A stretch of 64,000 bases of DNA from Enterobacteriaceae bacterium UBA7338. GTDB lineage: Bacteria; Pseudomonadota; Gammaproteobacteria; Enterobacterales; Enterobacteriaceae. The notes under the pieces were generated by a model. That model was not told the origin of the DNA, ran no database searches, and was given only the letters and a program-made list of their open reading frames with translations. Location: positions 1 through 64,000 of the forward strand of contig DKPJ01000005.1 in NCBI GenBank assembly GCA_002480085.1, read 5' to 3'. The position numbers and the translations under genes were made by a program. Below are positions 8,544 through 16,784 of the stretch, in pieces. The stretch's first letter is position 1; every line of letters starts with the position of its first letter.

Positions 8544-9665
8544 CTATTGACGGTTGTCGTTGGCCTGCCGCAGCAGCACCCGGCTTTCGTTCTGGAAGCG
8601 CTGGGCGTAGTCGCCAAACCAGTGCTCAACTTTGCGGAAGCTATCGATAAAGGCCTGCTTGTTGCCCTGCTCCAGCAGCTCGATCGCCTCACCAAAGCGC
8701 TGGTAGTAGCGCTTGATCAGCGCCAGATTGCTCCCGGAAGACATAATGATGTCGGCATAGAGCTGCGGATCCTGGGCAAACAGCCGCCCGACCATCGCCA
8801 GCTCCAGGCGGTAGATGGGTGAGGAGAGTGCCAGGAGCTGCTCCAGCTGCACGTTCTCTTCCGCCAGGTGTAGCCCATAGGCGAAGGTAGCGAAGTGGCG
8901 CAGCGCCTGAATGAACGCCATGTTCTGGTCGTGCTCGACGGCGCTGATACGGTGCAGACGCGCCCCCCACACCTGGATCTGCTCCAGCAGCCACTGGTAG
9001 GCTTCCGGCTGGCGTCCATCGCAGTAGACCACCACCTGCTTCGCCAGGCTGCCGCTGTCCGGGCCAAACATCGGATGCAGCCCCAGCACCGGCCCTTTAT
9101 GCACGCTGAGCATCGCCTGTAATGGCCCACTTTTTACCGATGCCAGATCGACAAGGATGCAATCCTCCGGCAGCGGCGGCAGAGAGGCAATCACCTGCTC
9201 GGTGACATGAATCGGCACGCTGACGATCACCATTCCGGCGTCGGCGACAATATTGGCCGCCTGCGCCCAGTCATCCTTCTCCAGGATGCGCACCTGGTAG
9301 CCGGAGAGGCTCAGCATCTTCTCAAACAGCCGCCCCATCTGGCCGCCGCCGCCCACGATAACTACTGGGCGCAGCGTCGGACAGAGGGTTTTGAAGCCTT
9401 TATCGTTCTCGCTGGAGTAGGACTCACGCATTACGCGCCTGAGCACATCCTCAATCAGATCCGGCGGCACACCAAGCGTCTCGGCCTCCTGACGGCGGGA
9501 GGCCAGCATGGCAGCCTCCCGCTCGGGAACGTAGATCGGCAGGCCATATTTACTCTTAACCTCGCCCACTTCGGCCACCAGATCCAGACGCCTGGCCAGC
9601 AGGGCCAGCAGCGCCTTATCCACTTCATCAATTTGATCGCGCAGGGCGGTCAATTCAGCAACCAT
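8544..9665 (-). CDS. tyrA: TyrA, chorismate mutase / prephenate dehydrogenase
   Basis: Bifunctional enzyme making 4-hydroxyphenylpyruvate for tyrosine. The 373 residues comprise an N-terminal AroQ mutase helix bundle (about 1-90) and a dehydrogenase with the NAD-binding motif VIVGGGGQMG (about 102) and the region LHPMFGPD, with C-terminal helices of the dimer interface. It starts 9 bp after the aroF stop, so the two form the TyrR-regulated aroF-tyrA operon. Confidence 0.98.
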   Translation of the reverse strand: MVAELTALRDQIDEVDKALLALLARRLDLVAEVGEVKSKYGLPIYVPEREAAMLASRRQEAETLGVPPDLIEDVLRRVMRESYSSENDKGFKTLCPTLRPVVIVGGGGQMGRLFEKMLSLSGYQVRILEKDDWAQAANIVADAGMVIVSVPIHVTEQVIASLPPLPEDCILVDLASVKSGPLQAMLSVHKGPVLGLHPMFGPDSGSLAKQVVVYCDGRQPEAYQWLLEQIQVWGARLHRISAVEHDQNMAFIQALRHFATFAYGLHLAEENVQLEQLLALSSPIYRLELAMVGRLFAQDPQLYADIIMSSGSNLALIKRYYQRFGEAIELLEQGNKQAFIDSFRKVEHWFGDYAQRFQNESRVLLRQANDNRQ

Positions 9666-9674
9666 AACAACCTC

Positions 9675-10745
9675 TTAAGCCAGACGTGCTGCCAGATGCC
9701 CACGCAGATGTTTGTTGATCTCACGCAGCAGCGCGTCGGTAGTCTCCCAGCTGATGCAGGCATCGGTCACGGAGACGCCGTGCTTCATATCGCTGCGCGG
9801 CTGCTCTGACGATTGATTACCCTCGTGGATATTACTCTCAATCATCAGGCCGATGATCGACCGGTTGCCATCTTTGATTTGCGCCACGACGGATTCCGCT
9901 ACCGCAGGCTGACGGCGGTAATCTTTATTCGAGTTACCGTGGCTGCAGTCTACCATCAGGGCTGGCTTCAGGCCCGCCTGGGTCATCTCTTTCTCGCACT
10001 GGGCCACGTCCGCCGGACTGTAGTTCGGCGCTTTACCACCGCGCAGGATCACATGTCCATCCGGGTTGCCCTGGGTTTGCAGCAGGCACACCTGACCGGC
10101 CTGGTTGATGCCCACGAAGCGGTGCGGCATTGCCGCCGCACGCATGGCGTTGATCGCCGTCGCCAGGCTGCCGTCGGTACCGTTCTTGAACCCGACCGGC
10201 ATCGAGAGGCCTGAAGCCATTTCACGGTGGGTCTGGGACTCGGTAGTGCGTGCGCCAATGGCCGACCAGCTGAAGAGATCGCCCAGGTACTGTGGGCTGT
10301 TGGGATCCAGCGCTTCGGTCGCCAGCGGCAGGCCCATGCTGACCAGCTCCACCAGCAGGCTACGGGCAATTTTCAGCCCGGTTTCGACATCAAACGAACC
10401 ATCCATGTGCGGATCGTTAATCAACCCTTTCCAGCCGACGGTGGTACGGGGCTTTTCAAAATAGACGCGCATGACCAGGTAGAGGCTATCGCTGACCTCC
10501 TCGGCAAGGGCTTTAAAGCGGTGAGCGTACTCAATGGCCGCCTGCGGATCGTGGATAGAGCAAGGCCCACAGACCACCAGCAGACGCGGATCGCGCCCGG
10601 CAATGATGTCGGAAATAGTCTGGCGCGATTGGGAGATCTGCGCCTCCTGCTCAGCCGTCAGCGGAAACTCCGCCTTCAGGCGTTCCGGAGTGATTAAAAC
10701 CTGCTCGTCGGCGATATGGACATTATTCAGCGCGTCTTTTTGCAT
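9675..10745 (-). CDS. aroF: AroF, tyrosine-sensitive DAHP synthase
   Basis: Condenses phosphoenolpyruvate and erythrose 4-phosphate, the first step of the shikimate pathway. The 356-residue class I DAHP synthase has the motifs GPCSIHDP and KPRTTVGWKG in the TIM barrel. Its pairing with tyrA and the N-terminus MQKDALNNVH identify the Tyr-inhibited isoenzyme rather than AroG or AroH. Two TyrR boxes lie upstream. Confidence 0.97.
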   Translation of the reverse strand: MQKDALNNVHIADEQVLITPERLKAEFPLTAEQEAQISQSRQTISDIIAGRDPRLLVVCGPCSIHDPQAAIEYAHRFKALAEEVSDSLYLVMRVYFEKPRTTVGWKGLINDPHMDGSFDVETGLKIARSLLVELVSMGLPLATEALDPNSPQYLGDLFSWSAIGARTTESQTHREMASGLSMPVGFKNGTDGSLATAINAMRAAAMPHRFVGINQAGQVCLLQTQGNPDGHVILRGGKAPNYSPADVAQCEKEMTQAGLKPALMVDCSHGNSNKDYRRQPAVAESVVAQIKDGNRSIIGLMIESNIHEGNQSSEQPRSDMKHGVSVTDACISWETTDALLREINKHLRGHLAARLA

Positions 10746-10848
10746 GATGGCGATCCTGGTCGTTTATTGCGATAGTTCGTTGCGATAGTGTTCTCAACAG
10801 AGAATGACCTAACAGTAACATAATCGGTAAAGATTTCAATCCATATTC

Positions 10849-10866
10849 CGTACATAATAGTTTACA
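10849..10866 (-). promoter_or_regulatory. TyrR box upstream of aroF (proximal)
   Basis: On the minus strand TGTAAA-N6-TGTACG, a good match to the TyrR consensus TGTAAA-N6-TTTACA, about 105 bp upstream of the aroF start codon. Confidence 0.7.
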
Positions 10867-10901
10867 ATAACCCCTAAAAAGCAATTTATTCGCGCTTATC
10901 A

Positions 10902-10919
10902 CGTAAAGTAAAATGTACA
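10902..10919 (-). promoter_or_regulatory. TyrR box upstream of aroF (distal)
   Basis: CGTAAA-N6-TGTACA on the plus strand (the reverse complement is TGTACA-N6-TTTACG) differs from the TyrR consensus at two positions. Together with the box at 10849 it resembles the multiple-box arrangement of E. coli aroF. Confidence 0.65.
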
Positions 10920-10976
10920 GTAAGCAACGTAACGGCACCCAGGCTACGCTTTAATAAAACAAAAAGGAGCACGACG

Positions 10977-11351
10977 ATGAAACCTGGAATGTACGCACTG
11001 CTAGCGATCCTGCTGTCTGGCTGTTCGGTTGAACCTTATACACACGCTCCCACCTGGACCGGCACGGACTGGTACAGCGCCGGAAAAGAGGATGCCCTCT
11101 CCGGCGCGGTAGTCAAAGAGAACAGCGCCCTGGCCGCCTTACATAACGATGCCGACGTTGATCGAAACCGTTACCTGCAGGGCTATAAGGAAGGCCTGAA
11201 GAAAATCTGCCATGACGATTTCCTCTACGCGTGGGGTCGCGCGGGTAAAATCTACCCTGCCGGCTGCGATATGCAAGAGGGCGCCACACAGCTGCGCAGT
11301 GCCTGGCAAGCGGGGATGAAAGAGGGAACCCGCGACGCCATCCTCAATTAA
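10977..11351 (+). CDS. yfiL: YfiL-like lipoprotein (DUF2799)
   Basis: A 124-residue probable lipoprotein of unknown function. The short signal peptide ends in the lipobox LLSGC with Cys16 as the lipidation site. The mature part carries the DUF2799 pattern with repeated G-x-x-x-G-K/L stretches (YSAGKEDALSG, YLQGYKEGL, WQAGMKEGTRD). AGGAG lies before the start. Same position next to aroF as in E. coli. Confidence 0.85.
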   Translation: MKPGMYALLAILLSGCSVEPYTHAPTWTGTDWYSAGKEDALSGAVVKENSALAALHNDADVDRNRYLQGYKEGLKKICHDDFLYAWGRAGKIYPAGCDMQEGATQLRSAWQAGMKEGTRDAILN

Positions 11352-11495
11352 CAGCCGGAATATTATTCAATCTGTGAATAAGTCGCGATCACCCCTGCTC
11401 TGGCCAGGGTAAAATAACCACGATCGTATCAGGGTAATGCAGTAAACGCTGTTTTTCTGCTACGTGTAATAGTTAGCCGTCGTTGCGGGGAAATA

Positions 11496-12707
11496 ATGAT
11501 GAATACGGATCTTTCACGCCCAACCTTTAAGCGAACCCTACGCCGAATCAATATTATTAACGTGATTATTACGATGACGCTGGTCTGGTTTCTGATCTCC
11601 GTCACCTCGGTGCTAACGCTTAAACAGTATGCCCAGCGCAATTTAGAGCTGACCGGCGCGACCATGAGTCGTAGCCTGGCGTTCGCGCTTGTCCGCAACG
11701 ACGCCTCCGCCGCTGCCGATACGCTCTCAACGCTCGGCCAGCGCGAACTCTATAGCGCAGCGGAGGTGCGGGACGCAAAACAGCACGTTGTGGCGGGCTG
11801 GTCCTCGACGCCGGAAACCAGCTATGACAAAGCCAGCGAGCTGATCCGTCAGGGGCTGCTTTCCCAGCCGGTTACGCAGCCTATCATGCACGACGGCACG
11901 CAGATCGGCGAGCTACGCCTGACCGCTCAGGCCAGCCTGATTGGTCACTTTGTTCTGCTCTCTCTCGGCGTGCTGACCGGTTCGATCCTGTTTGCTTCTG
12001 CGGTGGCGCTCGCCATTAGCCGCTATCTGCATAACGGCGTGTTTAACGCCCTGCAAAATATTACCGACGTGGTGCATGACGTGCGAACCTACCGCAACTT
12101 TTCCCGCCGCGTCGCCGACGAGCGTATTGAAGAGTTCCATCGCTTTGGTCAGGACTTTAACAGCCTGCTGGATGAGATGGAGGAGTGGCAGCTGAGTTTA
12201 CAGGCGCGTAATGCTCTGCTGCTGCGCACCGCCCTGCACGATCCGCTGACCGGGCTGGCAAACCGCGCCGCTTTTCGCAACGCTATCACCACCCTGATGA
12301 AGGATGAAACCGCCCAGAACTGCTCGGCGCTGCTGTTTCTGGACGGGGATAACTTTAAATTTATCAACGATACCTGGGGCCACGCCGTCGGCGATAGCGT
12401 GCTGATTGAGGTGGCGAAACGGTTAACTGACTTCGGCGGTAAACAGCATGCGGTCTACCGCCTGGGCGGGGATGAGTTTGCGATGATCCTCACCGGCGTG
12501 CATACCGAGCATGAGGTTAAGCGTCTCTCGGGCGCGCTGGCGCAGCAGTTCTATCAGCCTTTCGATCTGCACAACGGCACGACGACCATGATGACCCTCA
12601 GCATTGGCTATGCGCTGGCATGGGAGCACGCCAGCGCCGAGAGCCTGCTGGAGCTGGCGGATAAGAACATGTATAAGGTCAAGCAGCGACACTCAAAGAC
12701 GCCCTGA
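11496..12707 (+). CDS. dgcN: DgcN (YfiN), membrane diguanylate cyclase
   Basis: Makes cyclic di-GMP from two GTP, and in E. coli also arrests division after envelope stress. The 403-residue protein has TM1 (about 22-45), a periplasmic sensor region (about 46-150), TM2 (about 151-175), a HAMP linker and a GGDEF domain (about 235-400). The active-site motif RLGGDEFAM is intact. No RxxD stands at the canonical five-residue spacing before it (GKQH is there), so I-site product inhibition is unlikely. In E. coli the gene sits between yfiR (periplasmic inhibitor) and yfiB (lipoprotein activator); neither is present here. The last 15 bp overlap the convergent PepSY gene. Confidence 0.93.
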   Translation: MMNTDLSRPTFKRTLRRINIINVIITMTLVWFLISVTSVLTLKQYAQRNLELTGATMSRSLAFALVRNDASAAADTLSTLGQRELYSAAEVRDAKQHVVAGWSSTPETSYDKASELIRQGLLSQPVTQPIMHDGTQIGELRLTAQASLIGHFVLLSLGVLTGSILFASAVALAISRYLHNGVFNALQNITDVVHDVRTYRNFSRRVADERIEEFHRFGQDFNSLLDEMEEWQLSLQARNALLLRTALHDPLTGLANRAAFRNAITTLMKDETAQNCSALLFLDGDNFKFINDTWGHAVGDSVLIEVAKRLTDFGGKQHAVYRLGGDEFAMILTGVHTEHEVKRLSGALAQQFYQPFDLHNGTTTMMTLSIGYALAWEHASAESLLELADKNMYKVKQRHSKTP

Positions 12708-14087
12708 CTCCTGCTCTGGCTGCAGCCGTGCGGCGCTGGCCCGCCGCCAGCGCAGAATATCGATGGCGATAAACAGCAGCAGGCTGATGCCCAGCACCGG
12801 CAGCGCCAGGCCAATCAGCACGGCGAGGAGCAGGGTTATCAGCCGCCCTCCGCTGCCCAATGCCAGCCAGCTCTGCACCAGGGTCTGCACCGGACTCACG
12901 CCGCCCCGCGCCGGACGGCGGATCCACCACAGCCGGTAGCCCACCACGATGCTGACGCACAGCGCGCCGCCAAACAGGATCAGCGCCAGCTGGTTTGGCA
13001 GGCCGAACAGCACCCCCATATGGAAATCGACGCCCCAGCGGGTCAGCTTCGCCATCAGCGGGAAGTCGGCAAAATGCGTCTGGTCGATCACCGCCATGGC
13101 GTGGCTATCGATCGCTACCGCATCGACCTGCGTCGGCCAGGAGCGGTCGATCTCTGTGACTGTCCAGGCCATGTCTGCACTGCGCGGCGGACGGATCTCA
13201 AGACGAGAGGCATTGATGCCCGCCTGGCGAGCAACCTGCAACACCTCATCATACTGCACGCTGTCGGCGTCGCTCTCCGCCATCGCCATCGCCATCCCCT
13301 CATGGTGCTCGTGATGGGCATGATGTTCGGCATGAGGATCGGCTGGCTGGGCAGGCCCGTGCAGCTGGGTATTCACCTGCGGCGTCATCCAGCCCAGCGC
13401 CGCGCGCATTTTATCCACGTTGCCACCGGCCCACTGCGACCAGGTCAGGCCGGTCGCGGAGAAGAGCAGCATCCCCGCCAGCAGGATCCAGCCCAGGCTG
13501 ACGTGCAGGCGGCGATGATTCTGTACCCGGTTGTTAATCCGCCGTTTCGGGCGGGTAAACCACCACAGCGCAATGCCGCCCAGGGCAGCGATCCACATCC
13601 ACGACGCCGCCAGCTCGCTGTAAATCCGCCCGATGTCTCCGAGCAGCAGAGAGCGATGCAGGTAGTCGATGGTCTGGCGCAGAGGCAGAATGCCGCTGGT
13701 GCCGTAGACGGTCATATCGCCTTTGACTGCCAGGGTCACGGGATCGATAAAGATAGCCCGGTTCTCCGAGACGCCGAGCTGCGGATCGGCAAACATCACC
13801 CGCGTGGTCTCCCCGTCGATAAGACCAGGGCGAACGGCGTGCAGACACAGCGTTCCGCCGGTCACCCGCTCGGCCACCGCCACCTGTTCGGCCAGCGGCT
13901 GATGCTCACCGGTGACGGAGCCGTAGAGCGCATCGTGATAGAGCGCGCTTTCCAGCTGCGGAGTGGCGACATAGAACGTCCCGCTGAGGGCAGCAATAAA
14001 GATAAACGGGCCAACAAAGAGACCGATGTAGAAATGAAGACGTCGCAGCAGGTTTACCCATGCCGCGCGCGAAGTGCAGGTAGTCAT
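12693..14087 (-). CDS. PepSY-associated TM-helix membrane protein (PiuB-like)
   Basis: A 464-residue inner-membrane protein of the PepSY_TM family, found with iron-siderophore or copper uptake systems and sometimes acting as a reductase. It has about four to five membrane segments: one near residue 15-40 (FYIGLFVGPFIFIAALSG), a pair near 160-225, and C-terminal ones near 370-445. The large periplasmic part holds the PepSY region, and a striking His/Met stretch near 250-275 (HAEHHAHHEHHEGMAMAMA) suggests metal binding, probably copper. It lies 40 bp downstream of the DUF2946 gene, likely as one operon. Substrate not determined. Confidence 0.8.
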   Translation of the reverse strand: MTTCTSRAAWVNLLRRLHFYIGLFVGPFIFIAALSGTFYVATPQLESALYHDALYGSVTGEHQPLAEQVAVAERVTGGTLCLHAVRPGLIDGETTRVMFADPQLGVSENRAIFIDPVTLAVKGDMTVYGTSGILPLRQTIDYLHRSLLLGDIGRIYSELAASWMWIAALGGIALWWFTRPKRRINNRVQNHRRLHVSLGWILLAGMLLFSATGLTWSQWAGGNVDKMRAALGWMTPQVNTQLHGPAQPADPHAEHHAHHEHHEGMAMAMAESDADSVQYDEVLQVARQAGINASRLEIRPPRSADMAWTVTEIDRSWPTQVDAVAIDSHAMAVIDQTHFADFPLMAKLTRWGVDFHMGVLFGLPNQLALILFGGALCVSIVVGYRLWWIRRPARGGVSPVQTLVQSWLALGSGGRLITLLLAVLIGLALPVLGISLLLFIAIDILRWRRASAARLQPEQESGRL

Positions 14088-14127
14088 ACTTTTCCTTTCT
14101 AAGGCAAAAAGTTATCGATTTTGTTTT

Positions 14128-14535
14128 TTAAAGGGAAAAAGCAGACAGGCGCGGCGGGGCGCGGGTATCGGGGCAGAGCCAGGGGAAAAAGTGCCAGTGG
14201 CGCACGGCGGGCCGCGGCGGCGTGATCCGCAGCCTGAGCAGCACGCCACAGAGCAGAACGATAAGCGCAAGGATCACCCCTGGCACATGGGCCAGCAGCA
14301 CACAGTAGCCGCATGCTTCAGCATGATCGACCGGCAGGGAGTGCTGCATATCGCCATGGTGTTCAGCATGGTGTTCATCCATCGACATCTCGTGATGCAT
14401 GCCCGGCATGGCGCTCATGGGATCTTTCTGCAGCGCGACGGAGATTAGCGGCGCAATCACAATCAGCAGGATCGCGAACAGCGCGGTCAATGCCGCTGCG
14501 CGTTTCCATGTTGAGTGATGCATCAGGTTAGCCAC
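14128..14535 (-). CDS. DUF2946 membrane protein, His/Met-rich
   Basis: A 135-residue protein with an N-terminal membrane segment (about 11-35), a periplasmic loop very rich in His and Met (MPGMHHEMSMDEHHAEHHG), the DUF2946 signature HAEACGYC and a second membrane segment (about 80-102). The GTG start at 14535 is preceded by GGAGGG at good spacing; the next ATG at 14523 lacks this. Genes of this family commonly accompany PepSY proteins and TonB receptors in copper handling. That role is inferred from family and composition. Confidence 0.75.
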   Translation of the reverse strand: MANLMHHSTWKRAAALTALFAILLIVIAPLISVALQKDPMSAMPGMHHEMSMDEHHAEHHGDMQHSLPVDHAEACGYCVLLAHVPGVILALIVLLCGVLLRLRITPPRPAVRHWHFFPWLCPDTRAPPRLSAFSL

Positions 14536-14608
14536 TAGCCCTCCGATCGAGAGCGGACATTGTAATGGATTTATAACGCGGGGGTTAACAGATCGAGCGC
14601 ACAGGCAT

Positions 14609-14645
14609 AAAAAAAGGGGCCAGCCCGCAGGCCAGCCCCTTTTTA
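14609..14645 (-). terminator. Terminator of the rpsP-rimM-trmD-rplS operon (bidirectional)
   Basis: A GC-rich hairpin with outer stem AGGGGC / GCCCCT flanked by A7 on one side and T5 on the other lies 23 bases after the rplS stop. Confidence 0.88.
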
Positions 14646-14667
14646 TTGGATGTCGCGACAGCGAACC

Positions 14668-15015
14668 TTAGTTCAGACGCTCTTTGATACGAGCAGACTT
14701 ACCGGTACGCTCACGCAGGTAGTACAGTTTAGCTTTACGTACAGCACCACGACGTTTAACAGCAATGCTGTCAACTACCGGAGAGTGAGTCTGGAAGACA
14801 CGCTCAACGCCTTCGCCGTTGGAAATTTTGCGAACAGTGAATGCAGAGTGCAGACCGCGGTTACGAATAGCGATAACCACGCCCTCGAATGCCTGCAGAC
14901 GTTTTTTGGAACCTTCAACAACCCATACTTTCACTTCCACGGTATCACCCGGACGGAAGGAAGGTACGTCCTGCTTCATCTGCTCTTGTTCAATTTGCTT
15001 AATGATGTTGCTCAT
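14668..15015 (-). CDS. rplS: 50S ribosomal protein L19
   Basis: The 115-residue L19 sits at the 30S-50S interface near bridges B6 and B8. The sequence is almost that of E. coli (FRPGDTVEVKVWVVEG; IAIRNRGLHSAF). Last gene of the rpsP-rimM-trmD-rplS operon, 40 bp after trmD, followed by a strong terminator. Confidence 0.99.
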   Translation of the reverse strand: MSNIIKQIEQEQMKQDVPSFRPGDTVEVKVWVVEGSKKRLQAFEGVVIAIRNRGLHSAFTVRKISNGEGVERVFQTHSPVVDSIAVKRRGAVRKAKLYYLRERTGKSARIKERLN

Positions 15016-15055
15016 AATTTAATCTCTTATCCTGGGTAAACTGATATTTGGAGGC

Positions 15056-15823
15056 TTACGCCATCCCATCATGTATTTGCTGCTGTTGTGCGTGCTCTTT
15101 TTGGAACTCCGCCAGCAGCTTTGCTTGCTCTTCAGTCAGAGCCAGGTTTTCCAGAAGTTCAGGTCTTCTAAGCCAGGTGCGGCCCAGCGACTGTTTCAGA
15201 CGCCAGCGACGTATCTCGGCATGGTTACCCGACAGCAGAACCGCCGGAACCTCCATGCCCTCTAACACCTCAGGACGGGTATAGTGTGGGCAGTCCAGCA
15301 ATCCATCGGCAAAGGAATCTTCCGTTGCCGAAGCTTCATGCCCCAGTACGCCTGGAATAAACCGGGCAACCGAGTCAATCAACGTCATTGCTGGTAACTC
15401 ACCACCGCTGAGCACGTAATCGCCGATAGACCACTCTTCGTCAATCTCGGTTTGGATCACACGCTCATCGACCCCTTCGTAGCGCCCGCACACCAGAATC
15501 ATTTTCTGATTCGTTGCCAGTTCGCTGACGCCCGCTTGATCAAGCTTGCGTCCCTGAGGTGACAGATAGATCACCTTTGCGCCCTCACCCGCCGCGGCTT
15601 TCGCTGCGTGGATGGCATCCCGCAAGGGTTGAACCATCATGAGCATCCCCGGTCCGCCGCCGTAAGGACGATCGTCCACGGTACGGTGCCGGTCATGAGC
15701 GAAGTCACGCGGACTCCAGCTCTGGATGCTCAGCAGGCCATTTTTAACGGCCCGGCCAGTTACCCCGTAATCGGTAATGGCGCGAAACATATCAGGAAAC
15801 AGGCTAACTATACCAATGAACAC
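15056..15823 (-). CDS. trmD: TrmD, tRNA (guanine-N1-)-methyltransferase
   Basis: Essential SPOUT methyltransferase that methylates G37 of tRNAs to prevent +1 frameshifting. The 255-residue protein has the trefoil-knot AdoMet site (VCGRYEGVDERV; YVLSGGELPA) and a C-terminal tRNA-binding domain. Third gene of the rpsP operon. Confidence 0.98.
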   Translation of the reverse strand: MFIGIVSLFPDMFRAITDYGVTGRAVKNGLLSIQSWSPRDFAHDRHRTVDDRPYGGGPGMLMMVQPLRDAIHAAKAAAGEGAKVIYLSPQGRKLDQAGVSELATNQKMILVCGRYEGVDERVIQTEIDEEWSIGDYVLSGGELPAMTLIDSVARFIPGVLGHEASATEDSFADGLLDCPHYTRPEVLEGMEVPAVLLSGNHAEIRRWRLKQSLGRTWLRRPELLENLALTEEQAKLLAEFQKEHAQQQQIHDGMA

Positions 15824-15866
15824 AAGCCAATCCCCATCGTGCCGTGCCTACCGTTTATCCGGAGGT

Positions 15867-16403
15867 TTAAAAACCAGGATCCCAATCTACTTCGATTGTG
15901 CGAGTAGTGAGATCGACTTTCTTGATAACCTGTCCATCGAGGAACGGAACCAGCCGCTCCTTGATACCAAACGCATCTTTCAGGTTTGCCTTGATGACGA
16001 GAACGTCATTTGACCCGGTTTCCATCATATCGATGACTTTCCCCAGGGCGTAGCCCTCTGTGGTCACTACCTGGCAGCCCATAAGGTCTTTCCAGTAGTA
16101 GTCACCCTCAGTGAGCGGCGGCAACTGCGACGAATCCACGACAATTTCACAATTAGTCAGCGCATTCGCGGCATCACGGTCATCAATGCCTTTCAGCTTA
16201 ATGACGATGTCCTGATTGTGGTGACGCCAGCTTTCCAGCTCGACCATCTGCCACTTACCGGCCTTCTGGATAAACCAGGGCTGGTAATCAAAAATGCTTT
16301 CAGCGTCTTCAGTGGAGGAAAACACTCTGAGCCAACCACGGATCCCGTAGCAAGAACCCATTTTTCCCAATACGATCGGTTCAACAGGTGCTTTAATGCT
16401 CAT
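15867..16403 (-). CDS. rimM: RimM, 16S rRNA processing / 30S maturation factor
   Basis: Binds S19 and helps mature the 3' head domain of the 30S subunit. About 178 residues: RimM N-domain (about 8-90) and a PRC-barrel C-domain, ending DWDPGF as in E. coli. Three in-frame starts cluster here (GTG 16412, ATG 16406, ATG 16403). The ATG at 16403 has the best spacing from GGTGG and is used, though 16406 is also possible. The N-terminus is shorter than in E. coli. Located 18 bp after rpsP. Confidence 0.95.
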   Translation of the reverse strand: MSIKAPVEPIVLGKMGSCYGIRGWLRVFSSTEDAESIFDYQPWFIQKAGKWQMVELESWRHHNQDIVIKLKGIDDRDAANALTNCEIVVDSSQLPPLTEGDYYWKDLMGCQVVTTEGYALGKVIDMMETGSNDVLVIKANLKDAFGIKERLVPFLDGQVIKKVDLTTRTIEVDWDPGF

Positions 16404-16421
16404 CATGACCACCGTGACAGA

Positions 16422-16670
16422 TTAAGCTGCTTTGTTTGCTTCTTTGATCAGCGTAGCAACGCGATCGGAAACGGTAGCGCCCTGGCCAACCCAGTGAGCG
16501 ATGCGATCCAGATCCAGGCGGGTGCCTTCTTCTTTTTCGCTAGCGATCGGGTTGAAGAAACCAACGCGCTCAATGAAGCGACCGTTGCGTGCATTACGGC
16601 TGTCAGTAACAACAACCTGGTAGAACGGACGCTTTTTAGCGCCGTGACGAGCTAAACGAATAGTTACCAT
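16422..16670 (-). CDS. rpsP: 30S ribosomal protein S16
   Basis: The 82-residue S16 is an early assembly protein of the 30S body. The start MVTIRLARHGAKKRPFY is typical. First gene of the operon, about 115 bp downstream of ffh with a terminator-like hairpin between. Confidence 0.99.
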   Translation of the reverse strand: MVTIRLARHGAKKRPFYQVVVTDSRNARNGRFIERVGFFNPIASEKEEGTRLDLDRIAHWVGQGATVSDRVATLIKEANKAA

Positions 16671-16688
16671 AACATCCTCTTGTGTGAA

Positions 16689-16728
16689 TAAAACACCAGG
16701 CCCCGTCGAGGAACGGAGCCCGGTGTCA
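16689..16728 (-). terminator. Hairpin terminator/attenuator between ffh and rpsP
   Basis: On the minus strand ACACCGGGC pairs with GCCTGGTGT across a partly paired interior and is followed by TTTTATT. It lies about 60 bases after the ffh stop and just before rpsP, so it can end ffh transcripts or limit readthrough into the ribosomal operon. Confidence 0.75.
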
Positions 16729-16784
16729 TATTAAAAGCCCGAAAATTTTACTCGTTTCGGCGCGAAAAGCAATCTCTAAAGCAA

